A stretch of 64,000 nucleotides of DNA from Escherichia fergusonii ATCC 35469 (GCF_000026225.1 NC_011740.1:3472001-3536000), one strand, 5' to 3'. Numbered from the stretch's first letter, positions 17,814 through 27,532 are shown. Translations and numbers: made by a program. Notes: generated by a model not told the origin, from the sequence alone.

Positions 17814-18543
17814 AGTTCGGGCCAATCACATCAATCGCATCGGTACAGATGCAATCCACGCCCCAGCGCAGCAACTCTGTCGCGCGCTGGGGTTTGTTGA
17901 CGGTATAAACCAGAATCCGTAATCCAGCGTCTTTCAACTGCATCACTCGCGCTTTATCGAGCAACTTATGATTGAGATGAATAGAGACGCAGCCCAGCCG
18001 CGTGGTCAGTTCGCGCCAATCGTCGCGCCACTCATCCAGCAACAAACCGCGCGGCAGTTCCGGTGCAGCCTGTTGCGCGGCTTCTAAAGCATCAATCTCA
18101 AACGATGACAGCAGCGGCGGCGTCATACCAGCCCACAGTTCGCGCGCCGCCAGCGATACCATTTTGCCCGTTAATGGACCAGTGCCAGTGGTGGGTTTGA
18201 TTTCGATATTTGCCATCATCCCATGTTCACGGCAGCGTTCCGCCACCTGCGAAAGCAACGGCAGCGGCTCACCTTTAAACGCTTTGCTGTACCAACTGCC
18301 TGCATCCACGCGCAGTAAATCCTGCCAGTTCAGATCGCCCGCGACGCCCCAGCCATTGCTGGTGCGTTCGAGATTGTCGTCATGAAGCAAGAAGATCTCG
18401 CCATCTTTCGATAACTTCGCGTCAAATTCGATCATCTTATGACCGTATTTTGCCCCAACGTCGATTGCCGCCAGGGTGTTTTCCGGGGCCAGCTTACCGC
18501 CGCCACGGTGGGCGACAATGCGGGGATAAGGCCAGTTACTCAT
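17800..18543 (-). CDS. ugpQ: Cytoplasmic glycerophosphodiester phosphodiesterase
   Basis: A 247-residue GDPD enzyme that splits glycerophosphodiesters into glycerol-3-phosphate and an alcohol. The family motifs AHRGGGKLAPENTLAA (near residue 10) and EFDAKLSKDGEIFLLHDDNLERT contain the conserved Arg, Glu, Asp and His residues. No signal peptide, so it is the cytoplasmic enzyme rather than GlpQ. Its ATG overlaps the ugpC stop (ATGA), making it the last gene of ugpBAECQ; it hydrolyses substrates as the transporter delivers them. Confidence 0.95.
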   Translation of the reverse strand: MSNWPYPRIVAHRGGGKLAPENTLAAIDVGAKYGHKMIEFDAKLSKDGEIFLLHDDNLERTSNGWGVAGDLNWQDLLRVDAGSWYSKAFKGEPLPLLSQVAERCREHGMMANIEIKPTTGTGPLTGKMVSLAARELWAGMTPPLLSSFEIDALEAAQQAAPELPRGLLLDEWRDDWRELTTRLGCVSIHLNHKLLDKARVMQLKDAGLRILVYTVNKPQRATELLRWGVDCICTDAIDVIGPNFTAQ

Positions 18544-19610
18544 ACTCGTTGTCCTGTTTCACCATCAAAAAGATGTAGCTGATTTTCCGGCAGATGCAGC
18601 CACAGCGTGCTGCCTGCCGTCGGGCGCTCCTGATGCGCCAGTCGCACCACCAGCTTCTGTTCGCCCCAGCGTCCGTGCGCCAGGTTATCTGCGCCGAGGA
18701 TCTCCAGCGTGTCCATCACCAGCGGTATGCCGCCTTCTGCCTGCGAGCTTAACGCAATATGTTCCGGGCGAATGCCAAGAGTCATTTTACGCCCGGCATA
18801 CTGACGGTAGCCACCGTTTAGCGGTAGCGCCATCCCCCCGTCCAGTTCGAAATGCGTGCCATCGTTATTCACGCGGCCTGTCAGCAGGTTCATCGCCGGA
18901 CTGCCGATAAAACTCGCCACAAACAGAGTGGCGGGCTTTTCGTAGACTTCAACTGGCGTGCCAATCTGTTCGGCAACGCCGCCGTTCATCACCATTACCC
19001 GCTGAGCGAGCGTCATCGCCTCAACCTGATCGTGAGTAACGTAGAGTGAAGTCGTTTTCAGGCGACGGTGCAGTTGTTGCAGCTCAAGGCGCATCTGCAC
19101 GCGCAGCTTGGCGTCGAGGTTAGAGAGCGGCTCATCAAACAGGAACACCGCCGGATCGCGCACAATCGCGCGGCCCATCGCTACACGCTGACGCTGACCG
19201 CCAGAAAGCTCACGCGGACGGCGCTTGAGCAGGTCGTCCAGCTCCAGAATGCGCGCCGCTTCTTTAACACGCTCGGCTATTTGCTGCTTGCCCATGCCGC
19301 GAATTTTCAGCCCCCACGCCATGTTTTCTTCGACACTCATATGCGGATAAAGAGCGTAGTTCTGGAACACCATCGCAATCCCGCGATCTTTCGGCTCCAT
19401 TTCGGTCACGCGTTGGTCGTTAATCCAGATATCGCCTTCGGTGACCCGCTCCAGCCCGGCAACCATGCGCAGCAGCGTGGATTTCCCGCAGCCAGACGGC
19501 CCGACCATCACTATAAATTCGCCATCCGCCACATCAAGGGTCAGCGGTTTAATGACCTGGGTTTTGCCATCCCAGCTTTTGGTTACTGCCTGTAATTTCA
19601 GTCCTGCCAT
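18540..19610 (-). CDS. ugpC: Glycerol-3-phosphate/glycerophosphodiester ABC transporter ATPase
   Basis: A 356-residue ABC ATPase of the MalK type. Walker A GPSGCGKST (near 38), signature LSGGQRQR (near 135) and Walker B VFLFDEP are present, followed by a C-terminal OB-fold regulatory domain (GIRPEHI). The ATG at 19610 is one base after the ugpE stop and gives the known length; an earlier in-frame start at 19649 lies inside ugpE and is rejected. It energises UgpA/UgpE. Confidence 0.95.
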   Translation of the reverse strand: MAGLKLQAVTKSWDGKTQVIKPLTLDVADGEFIVMVGPSGCGKSTLLRMVAGLERVTEGDIWINDQRVTEMEPKDRGIAMVFQNYALYPHMSVEENMAWGLKIRGMGKQQIAERVKEAARILELDDLLKRRPRELSGGQRQRVAMGRAIVRDPAVFLFDEPLSNLDAKLRVQMRLELQQLHRRLKTTSLYVTHDQVEAMTLAQRVMVMNGGVAEQIGTPVEVYEKPATLFVASFIGSPAMNLLTGRVNNDGTHFELDGGMALPLNGGYRQYAGRKMTLGIRPEHIALSSQAEGGIPLVMDTLEILGADNLAHGRWGEQKLVVRLAHQERPTAGSTLWLHLPENQLHLFDGETGQRV

Positions 19611-19611
19611 C

Positions 19612-20457
19612 TTATTTCTCACTATCGACCAGGCCGCGCACGAAGGCACGCTGCATCACTAAAACAATCACCACCGGAGGGATAAGCGTTAACAACATCG
19701 CCGCCATCACTGAGTTCCATTCCGTGGTGCCTTCGCCTGTGGCGATAATCCCTTTGATCCCTGCCACAGTGGTGCCGAGATCAACGTCGGTAATAATCAA
19801 CAACGGCCACAAATACTGGTTCCAGCCGTAAATAAAAGTGATCACAAACAGCGCCGCCAGATTGGTTTTCGACAGCGGGAAAACGATGTCGCAAAAGAAA
19901 CGCATTGGTGACGCACCGTCGATCCGCGCCGCTTCCACCAGCTCATCCGGTAGCGTCATAAAGAACTGGCGGAACAGGAAGGTAGCGGTTGCCGAGGCCA
20001 TCAGCGGCAGCGTTAAACCAGCGTAGCTGTCGAGCATATTCAGGTTGGCGATGACTTCTACTGTCGGGAAGATACGCACTTCAACTGGCAGCATCAGGGT
20101 GATAAAAATCATCCAGAAGAAGAGGTTACGCAGCGGAAAACGAAACCAGACAATGGCAAATGCCGAGAGCATCGAGACGGTAATTTTGCCGAGCGTAATG
20201 CTGAACGCCATCACGAAGCTGTTAAGCAACATCCGCCAGAACGGCGCGCTATTTGTGCCTACCCCGTTCACCCAGATGTTGTGGATGTTTTCCAGCAGAT
20301 GCGTGCCGGGGATGAGCGTCATCGGCGCGGCGTAGACGGCCTGTTTATCCAGCGTCGCCGCGACAAACGCCACGTACAGCGGGAAGAGGATCACCGCGAT
20401 CCCGAGGATCAGCATGGTATGGCTGAATATTGTCAGCCACGGACGGTTCTCAATCAT
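19612..20457 (-). CDS. ugpE: Glycerol-3-phosphate ABC transporter permease UgpE
   Basis: A 281-residue inner-membrane permease with six predicted helices. The EAA loop that contacts the ATPase reads [20 protein letters not shown] (near 190). Its ATG overlaps the ugpA stop by four bases. It is the partner of UgpA in the Pho-regulated importer of sn-glycerol-3-phosphate and glycerophosphodiesters. Confidence 0.95.
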
Positions 20458-21341
20458 TGGTAACGCACCTTGCTTTCAACATAGCGGAACTGCACCACCG
20501 TCAGCACGATGACGAGGAACATCAACACCACCGACTGCGCGGCAGACGAAGCCAAATCCAGCCCGGTAAAGCCTTCGCGGTAGATCTTATAAATCAGCGT
20601 CGTGGTAGCCTGTACTGGTCCGCCGGACGTGGCGGCGTCGATCACCGGGAAGGTATCGAAGAAGGCGTACACCAAGTTCACCACCAGCAGGAAGAAGCTC
20701 ACCGGGGCGATAAGCGGCAACGCAATCTTAAAGAAGCGGCGAATTGGACCTGCGCCGTCGATGGCTGCGGCTTCAATCAACGAACGAGGAATGGATTGCA
20801 GCGCGGCATAGAAGAACAGAAAGTTGTAGCTGATTTGCTTCCATACTGAGGCAAACACCACCAGGAACATTGCCTGACCGCTGTTTTGCGCATGGTTCCA
20901 GTCGTAGCCGAACTCAGCGAGAAAATGAGTGATCAGCCCGCGACCAGGGTTAAACAGGAAGATCCACAATACGGCGGCAACGGCGGGAGCCACGGCATAC
21001 GGCAGCAGCATTAAGGTTTGATAGAAACGGCTGCCGCGCACGATGTACTCCACCAGCGCCGCGAAGAACAGCGACACCAGCAAACCGCTGACCGTGACAA
21101 AGGTGCTGAATTTTATCGTCGTCCAGAAGGAGTCGAGATAGTAGCTGTCATGAAACAGCGTGACGAAGTTATCCAGGCCGACAAACTGGCTGGAAAAGCC
21201 AAACGGATCGACGCTTTGTAGCGAGTACCACAACGCTTCGCCCGCAGGCCAGATAAAAAAGATAACGGTGATGATGAGCTGCGGCGCGACCAACAAATAA
21301 GGCAGCCAGCGCGAGCGGAACACCGGACGGGATGATGACAT
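20454..21341 (-). CDS. ugpA: Glycerol-3-phosphate ABC transporter permease UgpA
   Basis: A 295-residue MalF-type permease with six helices. The EAA loop is [20 protein letters not shown] (near 200). The gap to ugpB is 97 bp and carries a REP element, which may reduce expression of the membrane and ATPase genes relative to the abundant binding protein. Confidence 0.95.
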
Positions 21342-21361
21342 TACGGTTAATTCCTGAACTG

Positions 21362-21429
21362 TGCCGGATGCGCTTCGCTTTTCCGGCCTACACGCGATGC
21401 CAGGTCAGATAAGCGAAACGCATCCGACA
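21362..21429. repeat. REP/BIME element between ugpB and ugpA
   Basis: Inverted REP-type units: TGCCGGATGCGCTTCGCTTTTCCGGCCTAC (units at 21362-21391) and the opposing GATAAGCGAAACGCATCCGACA (21408-21429). The pattern is that of E. coli bacterial interspersed mosaic elements. In the ugpBA gap it may stabilise the ugpB 3' end or reduce read-through. Confidence 0.88.
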
Positions 21430-21438
21430 TTTCACTGG

Positions 21439-22755
21439 TTAAGACTTCGTAGATTTCTCAAAGCGGCGCAGTAACTGGTTCCCACGCTCAACAGCGGTAT
21501 CCAGCGCCTGCTGTGGCGTCTTCTTACCAGTCCACACGCTTTCCAGCTCTTCATCCACAATCACGCGGATCTGCGGCATATTGCCCAGACGCAGCCCTTT
21601 GGTGAACGGCAACGGCGGCTTGTTCAGCATCTGACGCGTCGCGGTATCCGCCCCGGGGTTTTTCTCGTAAAAGCCCTGCTCACGGGTCAGGTCATACGCC
21701 GCTTTGGTGATTGGCAGATAACCGGTTTTCTGATGCCACTCGGCAGCGTTTTCTGGCTTCGCGAGGAAGTCGAGGAACTTCGCCACGCCGGTGTAAGTTT
21801 CTTTATCTTTGCCCTGCATCACCCACAGGCTGGCCCCGCCGATAATGGCGTTTTGTGGCGCATCTTTCGCATCGGCGTCGTACGGCATCATGCCTACACC
21901 GTAGTTGAATTTGGCATACTCGCGAATGTTGGCAAGAGAACCGGAAGAAGCGGTCGTCATCGCGCAATCACCGTTATAGAACTTCTCGGTGGATTCATCC
22001 TTACGCCCGACGTAACTGAAATCGCCCTTCTTGTTCATCTCTTCGAGCATGGCGATGTGTTTCACCTGCTCCGGCTTGTTGAACTCAAGCACCGCGTCCG
22101 TGCCGTCAAAGCCGTTGTTTTTGCTGGCAAACGGCAGACCGTTCCAGGCGCTAAAGTTTTCCAGTTGGATCCAGCCCTGCCAGCCGCTTGCGTAGCCGCA
22201 CTTCATGCCGGAGGCTTTCAGTTTTGCGGCATAGTCCGCCAGATCCTGCCAGGTTTTCGGCGGCTGTTCCGGGTCTAACCCCGCTTTCTTGAAGGCGTCT
22301 TTGTTGTAATAGAGAACGGGAGTCGAGCTGTTGAACGGCTGGGAGAGTAAGTGGCCGGTTTTGCTGTCGGAGTAGTAACCTGAAACCGTCGGCACAAACT
22401 GCGACTCATCGAATTGAATCCCCGCTTCTTTAAACACGTCATACACCGGTTTAATGGCTTTCGACGCCATCATGGTGGCGGTGCCAACTTCATAAACCTG
22501 CAAAATAGCCGGCGCGTTGCCGGTACGAAATGCGGCAATCCCCGCACTTAAATTCTGTTCGTAGTTGCCTTTATAGGTCGGTACAATTTTGTAATCCGGG
22601 TTTTCGGCGTTAAAACGTTGGGCCAGAGAATCCACCTCTTTACCCAGTTCCCCTTCCATAGAATGCCAGAACGGAATGGTCGTCACTGCCTGTGCATTCC
22701 CCATTAACGCCAGTCCGAGCGCCAGTGCTGAAGCTGTATAATGTAACGGTTTCAT
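21439..22755 (-). CDS. ugpB: Periplasmic glycerol-3-phosphate-binding protein
   Basis: The 438-residue protein has a signal peptide ending in GNAQA near residue 23 and the fold of extracellular solute-binding protein family 1. It captures sn-glycerol-3-phosphate and glycerophosphocholine-type diesters for UgpAEC. It is the first gene of the operon; a PhoB box lies about 120 bp upstream. Near-identical to K-12 from memory. Confidence 0.95.
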   Translation of the reverse strand: MKPLHYTASALALGLALMGNAQAVTTIPFWHSMEGELGKEVDSLAQRFNAENPDYKIVPTYKGNYEQNLSAGIAAFRTGNAPAILQVYEVGTATMMASKAIKPVYDVFKEAGIQFDESQFVPTVSGYYSDSKTGHLLSQPFNSSTPVLYYNKDAFKKAGLDPEQPPKTWQDLADYAAKLKASGMKCGYASGWQGWIQLENFSAWNGLPFASKNNGFDGTDAVLEFNKPEQVKHIAMLEEMNKKGDFSYVGRKDESTEKFYNGDCAMTTASSGSLANIREYAKFNYGVGMMPYDADAKDAPQNAIIGGASLWVMQGKDKETYTGVAKFLDFLAKPENAAEWHQKTGYLPITKAAYDLTREQGFYEKNPGADTATRQMLNKPPLPFTKGLRLGNMPQIRVIVDEELESVWTGKKTPQQALDTAVERGNQLLRRFEKSTKS

Positions 22756-22872
22756 CGTTTATCTCTCTTGTTGTACCGAATGCGCGAATTCACGCGTTTT
22801 ATGCTCGCGGGGTAACATGACATGCTCGAATTACAGAAAAATAACTTTTTTGTTACATTTGTAAGATAGTAA

Positions 22873-22892
22873 GGTGTCAGAAAGATGACAAG
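22873..22892 (-). promoter_or_regulatory. PhoB box upstream of ugpB
   Basis: The minus strand reads CTTGTCATCTTTCTGACACC, two TGTCA/TGACA-type half-sites 11 bp apart as in Pho boxes (CTGTCATNNNNCTGTCAC). In E. coli the ugp operon is activated by PhoB under phosphate limitation and is also under CRP control. Further TGTAA/TGTCA-like repeats occur between here and the gene. Confidence 0.72.
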
Positions 22893-22948
22893 GCGGTGAC
22901 GGTACGGGTGAGGGAAAATGGGAGATGGGGCACGGATAATGCTACGTT

Positions 22949-22982
22949 GGGAAAAATTAATGCGCCAGAGACTATCTGGCGC
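22949..22982 (-). terminator. Intrinsic terminator of the TPR gene
   Basis: GCGCCAGA (22962-22969) pairs with TCTGGCGC (22975-22982) around a 5-base loop, five bases after the TPR gene stop. On the minus strand it is followed by ATTAATTTTTCCC. The T run is slightly offset but plausible. Confidence 0.7.
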
Positions 22983-22987
22983 AGCAC

Positions 22988-23734
22988 TTATCGAACAATA
23001 CTCTGCTTCAGTCGGTCATTGGCGGTCTTAATCCATTCCCGGTGGTGTTTTCTATAATGTGGTCTTGAGCGTTTAGCCGTATCAACCACAGCAACATATT
23101 GCTCGTTGGCTTCACGTAGTCGACTCATTTTCGCCAGCAACTCCGCATAGTAAATACGCGCCTGCGGGCTGGGGTAATAAGAAACAAGCACCTCAAACTC
23201 GCTTTCCGCATCAGCGTATTTTTCTTGTGCGGCTAACGCTCTGGCAAATAACAAATGCCCGTCTGCCGACTGAAAATCGGGGTTATAACGCATCACATCT
23301 TCCAGCGTCTGCTGACAGGCGGCGAACTCCTGAATAGCAAATTGCGCCTGCGCCAGGCTTAACATCATTACCGCTTCATGGGCGAAAATTCCGCTTAACG
23401 CCTGCTGATAATGGGGAACGGCTTCGTGATAACGCCCAAGGCGCGCCAGTTCGTTAGCTAACGCATAATGGTTTTGATTGGTCTCGGCAATCGCCAGCTC
23501 TTCGGTTAATTTGTGCAGGTGGCGTTCCGGGCTGATTTTGTCCTGCAGGCGCATCAGCAAAGTACGCCCGTGACGGTCAGCGCCCGTTTCAGGCAGCATA
23601 ACCATGACGAAATACGCCACGCAGCCAATCACCGGAAAACAGAAGATAATAAAAATCCAGTATCGCTCTTGTCCGGAGCGATAAGCGTGAATACAGCAAA
23701 GCAGTTCAAGCATGACGACAACGGCATAATGCAT
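22988..23734 (-). CDS. Membrane-anchored TPR protein with PLDc_N-like head, extra gene between ugpB and livF
   Basis: A 248-residue protein I do not know from K-12, where livF and ugpB are adjacent. Residues 1-50 form two hydrophobic helices; the second, WIFIIFCFPVIGCVAYFVMV, has the Pro-x-x-Gly pattern of phospholipase D-nuclease N-terminal (PLDc_N) domains. From about residue 75 come tetratricopeptide-like repeats (LARLGRYHEAVPHYQQAL; ALAAQEKYADAESEFEVL; LLAKMSRLREANEQYVAV), then a basic tail. The likely layout is a short membrane anchor with a cytoplasmic protein-binding TPR domain. It has its own terminator and a 118-bp upstream gap, so it is probably monocistronic. Function unknown. Confidence 0.82.
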   Translation of the reverse strand: MHYAVVVMLELLCCIHAYRSGQERYWIFIIFCFPVIGCVAYFVMVMLPETGADRHGRTLLMRLQDKISPERHLHKLTEELAIAETNQNHYALANELARLGRYHEAVPHYQQALSGIFAHEAVMMLSLAQAQFAIQEFAACQQTLEDVMRYNPDFQSADGHLLFARALAAQEKYADAESEFEVLVSYYPSPQARIYYAELLAKMSRLREANEQYVAVVDTAKRSRPHYRKHHREWIKTANDRLKQSIVR

Positions 23735-23811
23735 GGGAGGGAACCTTTCCGTGGCAAATAAGTGGTCTGGTTTTAATCCTCCCGGTCAGTTGAAACAAGT
23801 CTGTATACGGA

Positions 23812-23843
23812 CAAAGAACCCGGCAGAACGTGACTACCGGGTT
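23812..23843 (-). terminator. Terminator of the liv operon after livF
   Basis: AACCCGG (23817-23823) pairs with CCGGGTT (23837-23843) with a 13-base loop, 10 bases after the livF stop. On the minus strand CTTTGTCC follows. The T run is short, so the call is moderate. Confidence 0.6.
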
Positions 23844-23852
23844 ATTGATAAT

Positions 23853-24566
23853 TTACCCACCTAAATACGCGCTTCTCACCGCTTCATTCGCCAGCAGCGC
23901 GTCGCCGGTATCGGAGAGCACCACATGACCGTTTTCCAGCACATAGCCGCGATCCGCCAGTTTTAGCGCCTGGTTGGCGTTCTGCTCGACGAGGAAGATG
24001 GTCATCCCCTGCTCGCGCAGTTGCTCGATGGTGTCGAAAATTTGCTGGATGATAATCGGTGCCAGTCCGAGCGAGGGTTCATCAAGCAATAGCAAACGTG
24101 GGTTACTCATCAAAGCGCGACCAATCGCCAGCATCTGCTGTTCACCGCCAGACATGGTGCCTGCCCGCTGAACACGGCGCTCATGGAGACGTGGAAACAG
24201 TTCATAGACCCACTTTATGCGCTCCTGGAACTGGTCGCGTTCAGCAAAAAAGCCGCCCATCGCCAGATTCTCTTCCACCGTCATGCGTGAGAAGACGCGA
24301 CGTCCTTCCGGGACAATCGCCACCGCTTCGCGCATGATTTTCGCCGTCTGCCAGTCGGTAATGTCTTTACCATCAAACACAATTCGCCCGCTGGTGGCGC
24401 GCGGGTCGCCACATAACGTGCCGAGCAAGGTCGTTTTTCCCGCCCCGTTCGCGCCAATGAGGGTGACAATCTCGCCCTGATTGATATGCAGGCTCACCTC
24501 ATGCAGCGCCTGGATTTTGCCGTAGTGGGCGCTGACTTTGTCAAAGGACAACATGACTTTTTCCAT
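23853..24566 (-). CDS. livF: Branched-chain amino-acid ABC transporter ATPase LivF
   Basis: A 237-residue ABC ATPase. Walker A GANGAGKTT (near 40), signature MSGGEQQM and Walker B LLLLDEPSLGLAP are clear. The ATG at 24566 is one base after the livG stop and yields the E. coli length; the in-frame ATG four codons earlier overlaps livG and lacks a better ribosome site. With LivG it powers the LivHM permease, which takes leucine, isoleucine and valine from LivJ or leucine from LivK. Confidence 0.95.
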   Translation of the reverse strand: MEKVMLSFDKVSAHYGKIQALHEVSLHINQGEIVTLIGANGAGKTTLLGTLCGDPRATSGRIVFDGKDITDWQTAKIMREAVAIVPEGRRVFSRMTVEENLAMGGFFAERDQFQERIKWVYELFPRLHERRVQRAGTMSGGEQQMLAIGRALMSNPRLLLLDEPSLGLAPIIIQQIFDTIEQLREQGMTIFLVEQNANQALKLADRGYVLENGHVVLSDTGDALLANEAVRSAYLGG

Positions 24567-24567
24567 C

Positions 24568-25335
24568 TTATGCCTCACCTAAATAGGCACGGATCACGTC
24601 CGGGTTATTACGGATTTGCTCCGGTGTACCGTTTGCCAGTGGCGTCCCCTGATTGACCACGTAAATTCTGTCTGAAATCCCCATCACCAGTTTCATATCG
24701 TGTTCAATCAACAAAATAGTGGTGTTGTGATGGTTACGCAGTTCGGCAATCAGCTCATCCAGCTCTTTGGTTTCTTTCGGGTTAAGACCTGCCGCTGGTT
24801 CGTCGAGCATTAAAATCTCCGGCTGCGTTACCATGCAGCGGGCGATCTCCAGACGGCGCTGGTCACCGTAGGCCAGGTTACTCGCCTGACGGTTAGCGTG
24901 TTCGAGCAAACCAATGCGCTCAAGCCAGGTTGCGGCACGGTCGAGGGCTTCGCTCTGGGCGCGGCGGAAAGAAGGCGTTTTCAACAGGCCAGAGAACAGC
25001 CCGGTTTTCAGTTGCTGATGCTGCGCCACCAGCAGGTTTTCAATCACCGTCATTTCACGGAACAGACGCACATGCTGGAAGGTTCGCACCACGCCCATGC
25101 GGGCAATTTGCTGCCCCGGCAAACCTTCCAGATGCTGATCGCGCAGTAAAATGGTGCCGCCGGTGGGTTTGTAGAATCCGGTCAGACAGTTAAAAACCGT
25201 GGTTTTTCCGGCACCGTTAGGACCGATTAACGAGACGATTTCCTGCGGGTACAGTTCAAGATTGACGTTGTTCACCGCCAGCAGGCCACCGAAGCGCATC
25301 ATCAGGCCGTTAACAGATAATAATGGCTGACTCAT
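24568..25335 (-). CDS. livG: Branched-chain amino-acid ABC transporter ATPase LivG
   Basis: A 255-residue ABC ATPase with Walker A GPNGAGKTT (near 37), a degenerate signature region (NLAYGDQRRLEIARCM) typical of this subfamily, and Walker B ILMLDEPAAGLNP. Its ATG overlaps the livM stop by four bases. It forms the nucleotide-binding pair with LivF. Confidence 0.95.
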   Translation of the reverse strand: MSQPLLSVNGLMMRFGGLLAVNNVNLELYPQEIVSLIGPNGAGKTTVFNCLTGFYKPTGGTILLRDQHLEGLPGQQIARMGVVRTFQHVRLFREMTVIENLLVAQHQQLKTGLFSGLLKTPSFRRAQSEALDRAATWLERIGLLEHANRQASNLAYGDQRRLEIARCMVTQPEILMLDEPAAGLNPKETKELDELIAELRNHHNTTILLIEHDMKLVMGISDRIYVVNQGTPLANGTPEQIRNNPDVIRAYLGEA

Positions 25336-26609
25336 GCCTGCTCTCCTTTCGCTGCGCCGTTTTTCAGCTTGAGTTGCGGGCGCGTCATAGGCAGCAAGCC
25401 CTGCGGACGCCAGATCATCATCAGCACCATCAAACCACCGAGCATTAACATGCTGTATTCGTTAAAGTCGCGCATCAATTCGCGCGACACCACCAGCAGA
25501 ACTGCCGCCAGAATCACCGCAAATTGCGAGCCCATACCACCGAGCACCACTATCGCCAGCACAAACGCCGATTCGGCAAAGGTGAAGGATTCCGGGCTGA
25601 CAAATCCCTGACGTGCCGCGAACAGCGTTCCGGCAAAACCGGCAAACGCGGCACTGATGGTAAAAGCGGTCAGCTTGATACGACGCGGACTTAAGCCCAG
25701 CGAACGACAGGCGATTTCATCTTCACGCAACGCTTCCCAGGCGCGGCCCAGCGGCATCCGCAGTAAGCGGTTAATGACAAACAGGCTTAACACCACCAAC
25801 AGTAACGCCACCAGGTAGAGGAAGATGACGCGATCGGACGGGTCGTATTTCAGGCCAAAGAAATTGCTGAACGTATCCCAGCCGCCTTCGCGGGCGGTGC
25901 GACTGAACTCGAGTCCGAAGAGTGTCGGTTTCGGGATCTGACTGATTCCGTTCGGACCGCCGGTGATTTCCGTGTTATTGAGCAGCAATATGCGCACAAT
26001 TTCGCCGAAACCGAGAGTAACGATCGCCAGATAGTCGCCACGTAAACGCAACACCGGGAAGCCGAGCAGGAAGCCCGCCGCCGCCGCCATCAACCCGGCA
26101 ATCGGCAAACAGGTCCAGAAGCCAAGACCGTAATAGTGATTGAGCAAGGCAAAGGTGTAAGCGCCGATGGCGTAAAAACCACCGTAACCCAGTACCAGTA
26201 AGCCAGACAGCCCCACCACCACGTTCAGCCCGAGGCCGAGGATAATGTAGATCATGGTCAGGGTGGCGATATCCACCGTCCCGCGCGACACCATAAACGG
26301 CCACGCCACCGCAAGCACCAACAGTGCGACGAGGAACAGCTTTTGCTTCACCGTGGAGCCATCAATCGCGGGCAGAATAAACTTCGGCCCGGAAACGTTT
26401 TTCAATCCTTTCTGAAATGCAGGTCGCACAAGCTGGAAGAAAAAGACCACCGCAGTGCCAATAAACACCCACTGCCAACGGATGTCCGAAGCCGTGTCGA
26501 CCACCAGTTTGGTGCCGTCCAGCTCCAGTTGCACACCCATAAAGACGCCCGCGAGAACAAAGAACATGGCGGCAGAGAGCAGCGCCATTGCAATATGCAT
26601 CGGTTTCAT
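25332..26609 (-). CDS. livM: Branched-chain amino-acid ABC transporter permease LivM
   Basis: A 425-residue inner-membrane permease with the extra N-terminal helices typical of LivM and the family core (LVLGYGGFYAIGAYTFALL; ACRSLGLSPRRIKLTAF as the coupling loop). Its ATG overlaps the livH stop by four bases. It is the partner of LivH. Confidence 0.95.
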   Translation of the reverse strand: MKPMHIAMALLSAAMFFVLAGVFMGVQLELDGTKLVVDTASDIRWQWVFIGTAVVFFFQLVRPAFQKGLKNVSGPKFILPAIDGSTVKQKLFLVALLVLAVAWPFMVSRGTVDIATLTMIYIILGLGLNVVVGLSGLLVLGYGGFYAIGAYTFALLNHYYGLGFWTCLPIAGLMAAAAGFLLGFPVLRLRGDYLAIVTLGFGEIVRILLLNNTEITGGPNGISQIPKPTLFGLEFSRTAREGGWDTFSNFFGLKYDPSDRVIFLYLVALLLVVLSLFVINRLLRMPLGRAWEALREDEIACRSLGLSPRRIKLTAFTISAAFAGFAGTLFAARQGFVSPESFTFAESAFVLAIVVLGGMGSQFAVILAAVLLVVSRELMRDFNEYSMLMLGGLMVLMMIWRPQGLLPMTRPQLKLKNGAAKGEQA

Positions 26610-27532
26610 ACTTTCTCTACCTCCGGGCGCCCCAGAATACCGGTCGGCATCACCAGCAGTACCAGAATCAGCAGGGCAAATGAAACCACATCCTTATATT
26701 CCGTACTCAGATAGGCAGAAGAGAGCGCTTCCGCAATCCCCAGGATCAAGCCGCCAATCATCGCTCCCGGAATACTGCCAATCCCACCGAGTACCGCAGC
26801 AGTAAAGGCTTTCATCCCGGCCATAAAGCCGATGTAGGGATTAATTACGCCGTAGAACTGGCCGAGCAACACGCCGGCCACCGCCGCCATCGCCGCGCCA
26901 ATCACAAAGGTCAGCGCAATCACCCGGTCAGTGTTGATGCCAAGCAGGCTCGCCATTTTCAGGTCTTCCGCGCAGGCACGACAGGCGCGCCCCATGCGGG
27001 AATAGCGGATGAAAATTGTCAGCGCCAACATGGCGAGGAAGGTAACAATCCAGATCACCGCCTGCATGGTGGTAATAGAGGCAGAGAAGTTTTCACTATG
27101 GCCCACAACCCACTGACCGTTAAACAGGCTGGGTAGCGCCACGTCGCGCGAACCTTCGGTCAGGCTGACGTAGTTTTGCAGGAAGATAGACATGCCGATT
27201 GCCGAGATGAGCGCAATCAGGCGCTTAGAGTTACGCACCGGGCGGTAAGCCACACGTTCGATACTCCAGCCATAGGCGCTGGCAATGACGATTGCGCCGA
27301 CGAATCCCGCCGCCACCAGCAGCCAGCCGGTATCAATGCCCAGCATCATCAGTGCGGCGATGATCATAAAGGAGACGTAGCTGCCGATCATATAAACCTC
27401 GCCGTGGGCGAAGTTGATCATGCCGATAATGCCGTAAACCATGGTGTAGCCGATGGCTATCAGCGCGTAGGTACTGCCCAGCGTGACGCCGTTAAACATC
27501 TGCTGCAAGAAATACAAAAACTGCTCAGACAT
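26606..27532 (-). CDS. livH: Branched-chain amino-acid ABC transporter permease LivH
   Basis: A 308-residue permease of about eight helices. MINFAHGEVYMIGSYVSF near residue 40 is the LivH family signature, and CAEDLKMASLLGINTDRVI is the coupling loop. It lies 47 bp after livK with a G+C-rich hairpin in the gap, which probably keeps permease synthesis below that of the binding protein. Confidence 0.95.
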   Translation of the reverse strand: MSEQFLYFLQQMFNGVTLGSTYALIAIGYTMVYGIIGMINFAHGEVYMIGSYVSFMIIAALMMLGIDTGWLLVAAGFVGAIVIASAYGWSIERVAYRPVRNSKRLIALISAIGMSIFLQNYVSLTEGSRDVALPSLFNGQWVVGHSENFSASITTMQAVIWIVTFLAMLALTIFIRYSRMGRACRACAEDLKMASLLGINTDRVIALTFVIGAAMAAVAGVLLGQFYGVINPYIGFMAGMKAFTAAVLGGIGSIPGAMIGGLILGIAEALSSAYLSTEYKDVVSFALLILVLLVMPTGILGRPEVEKV

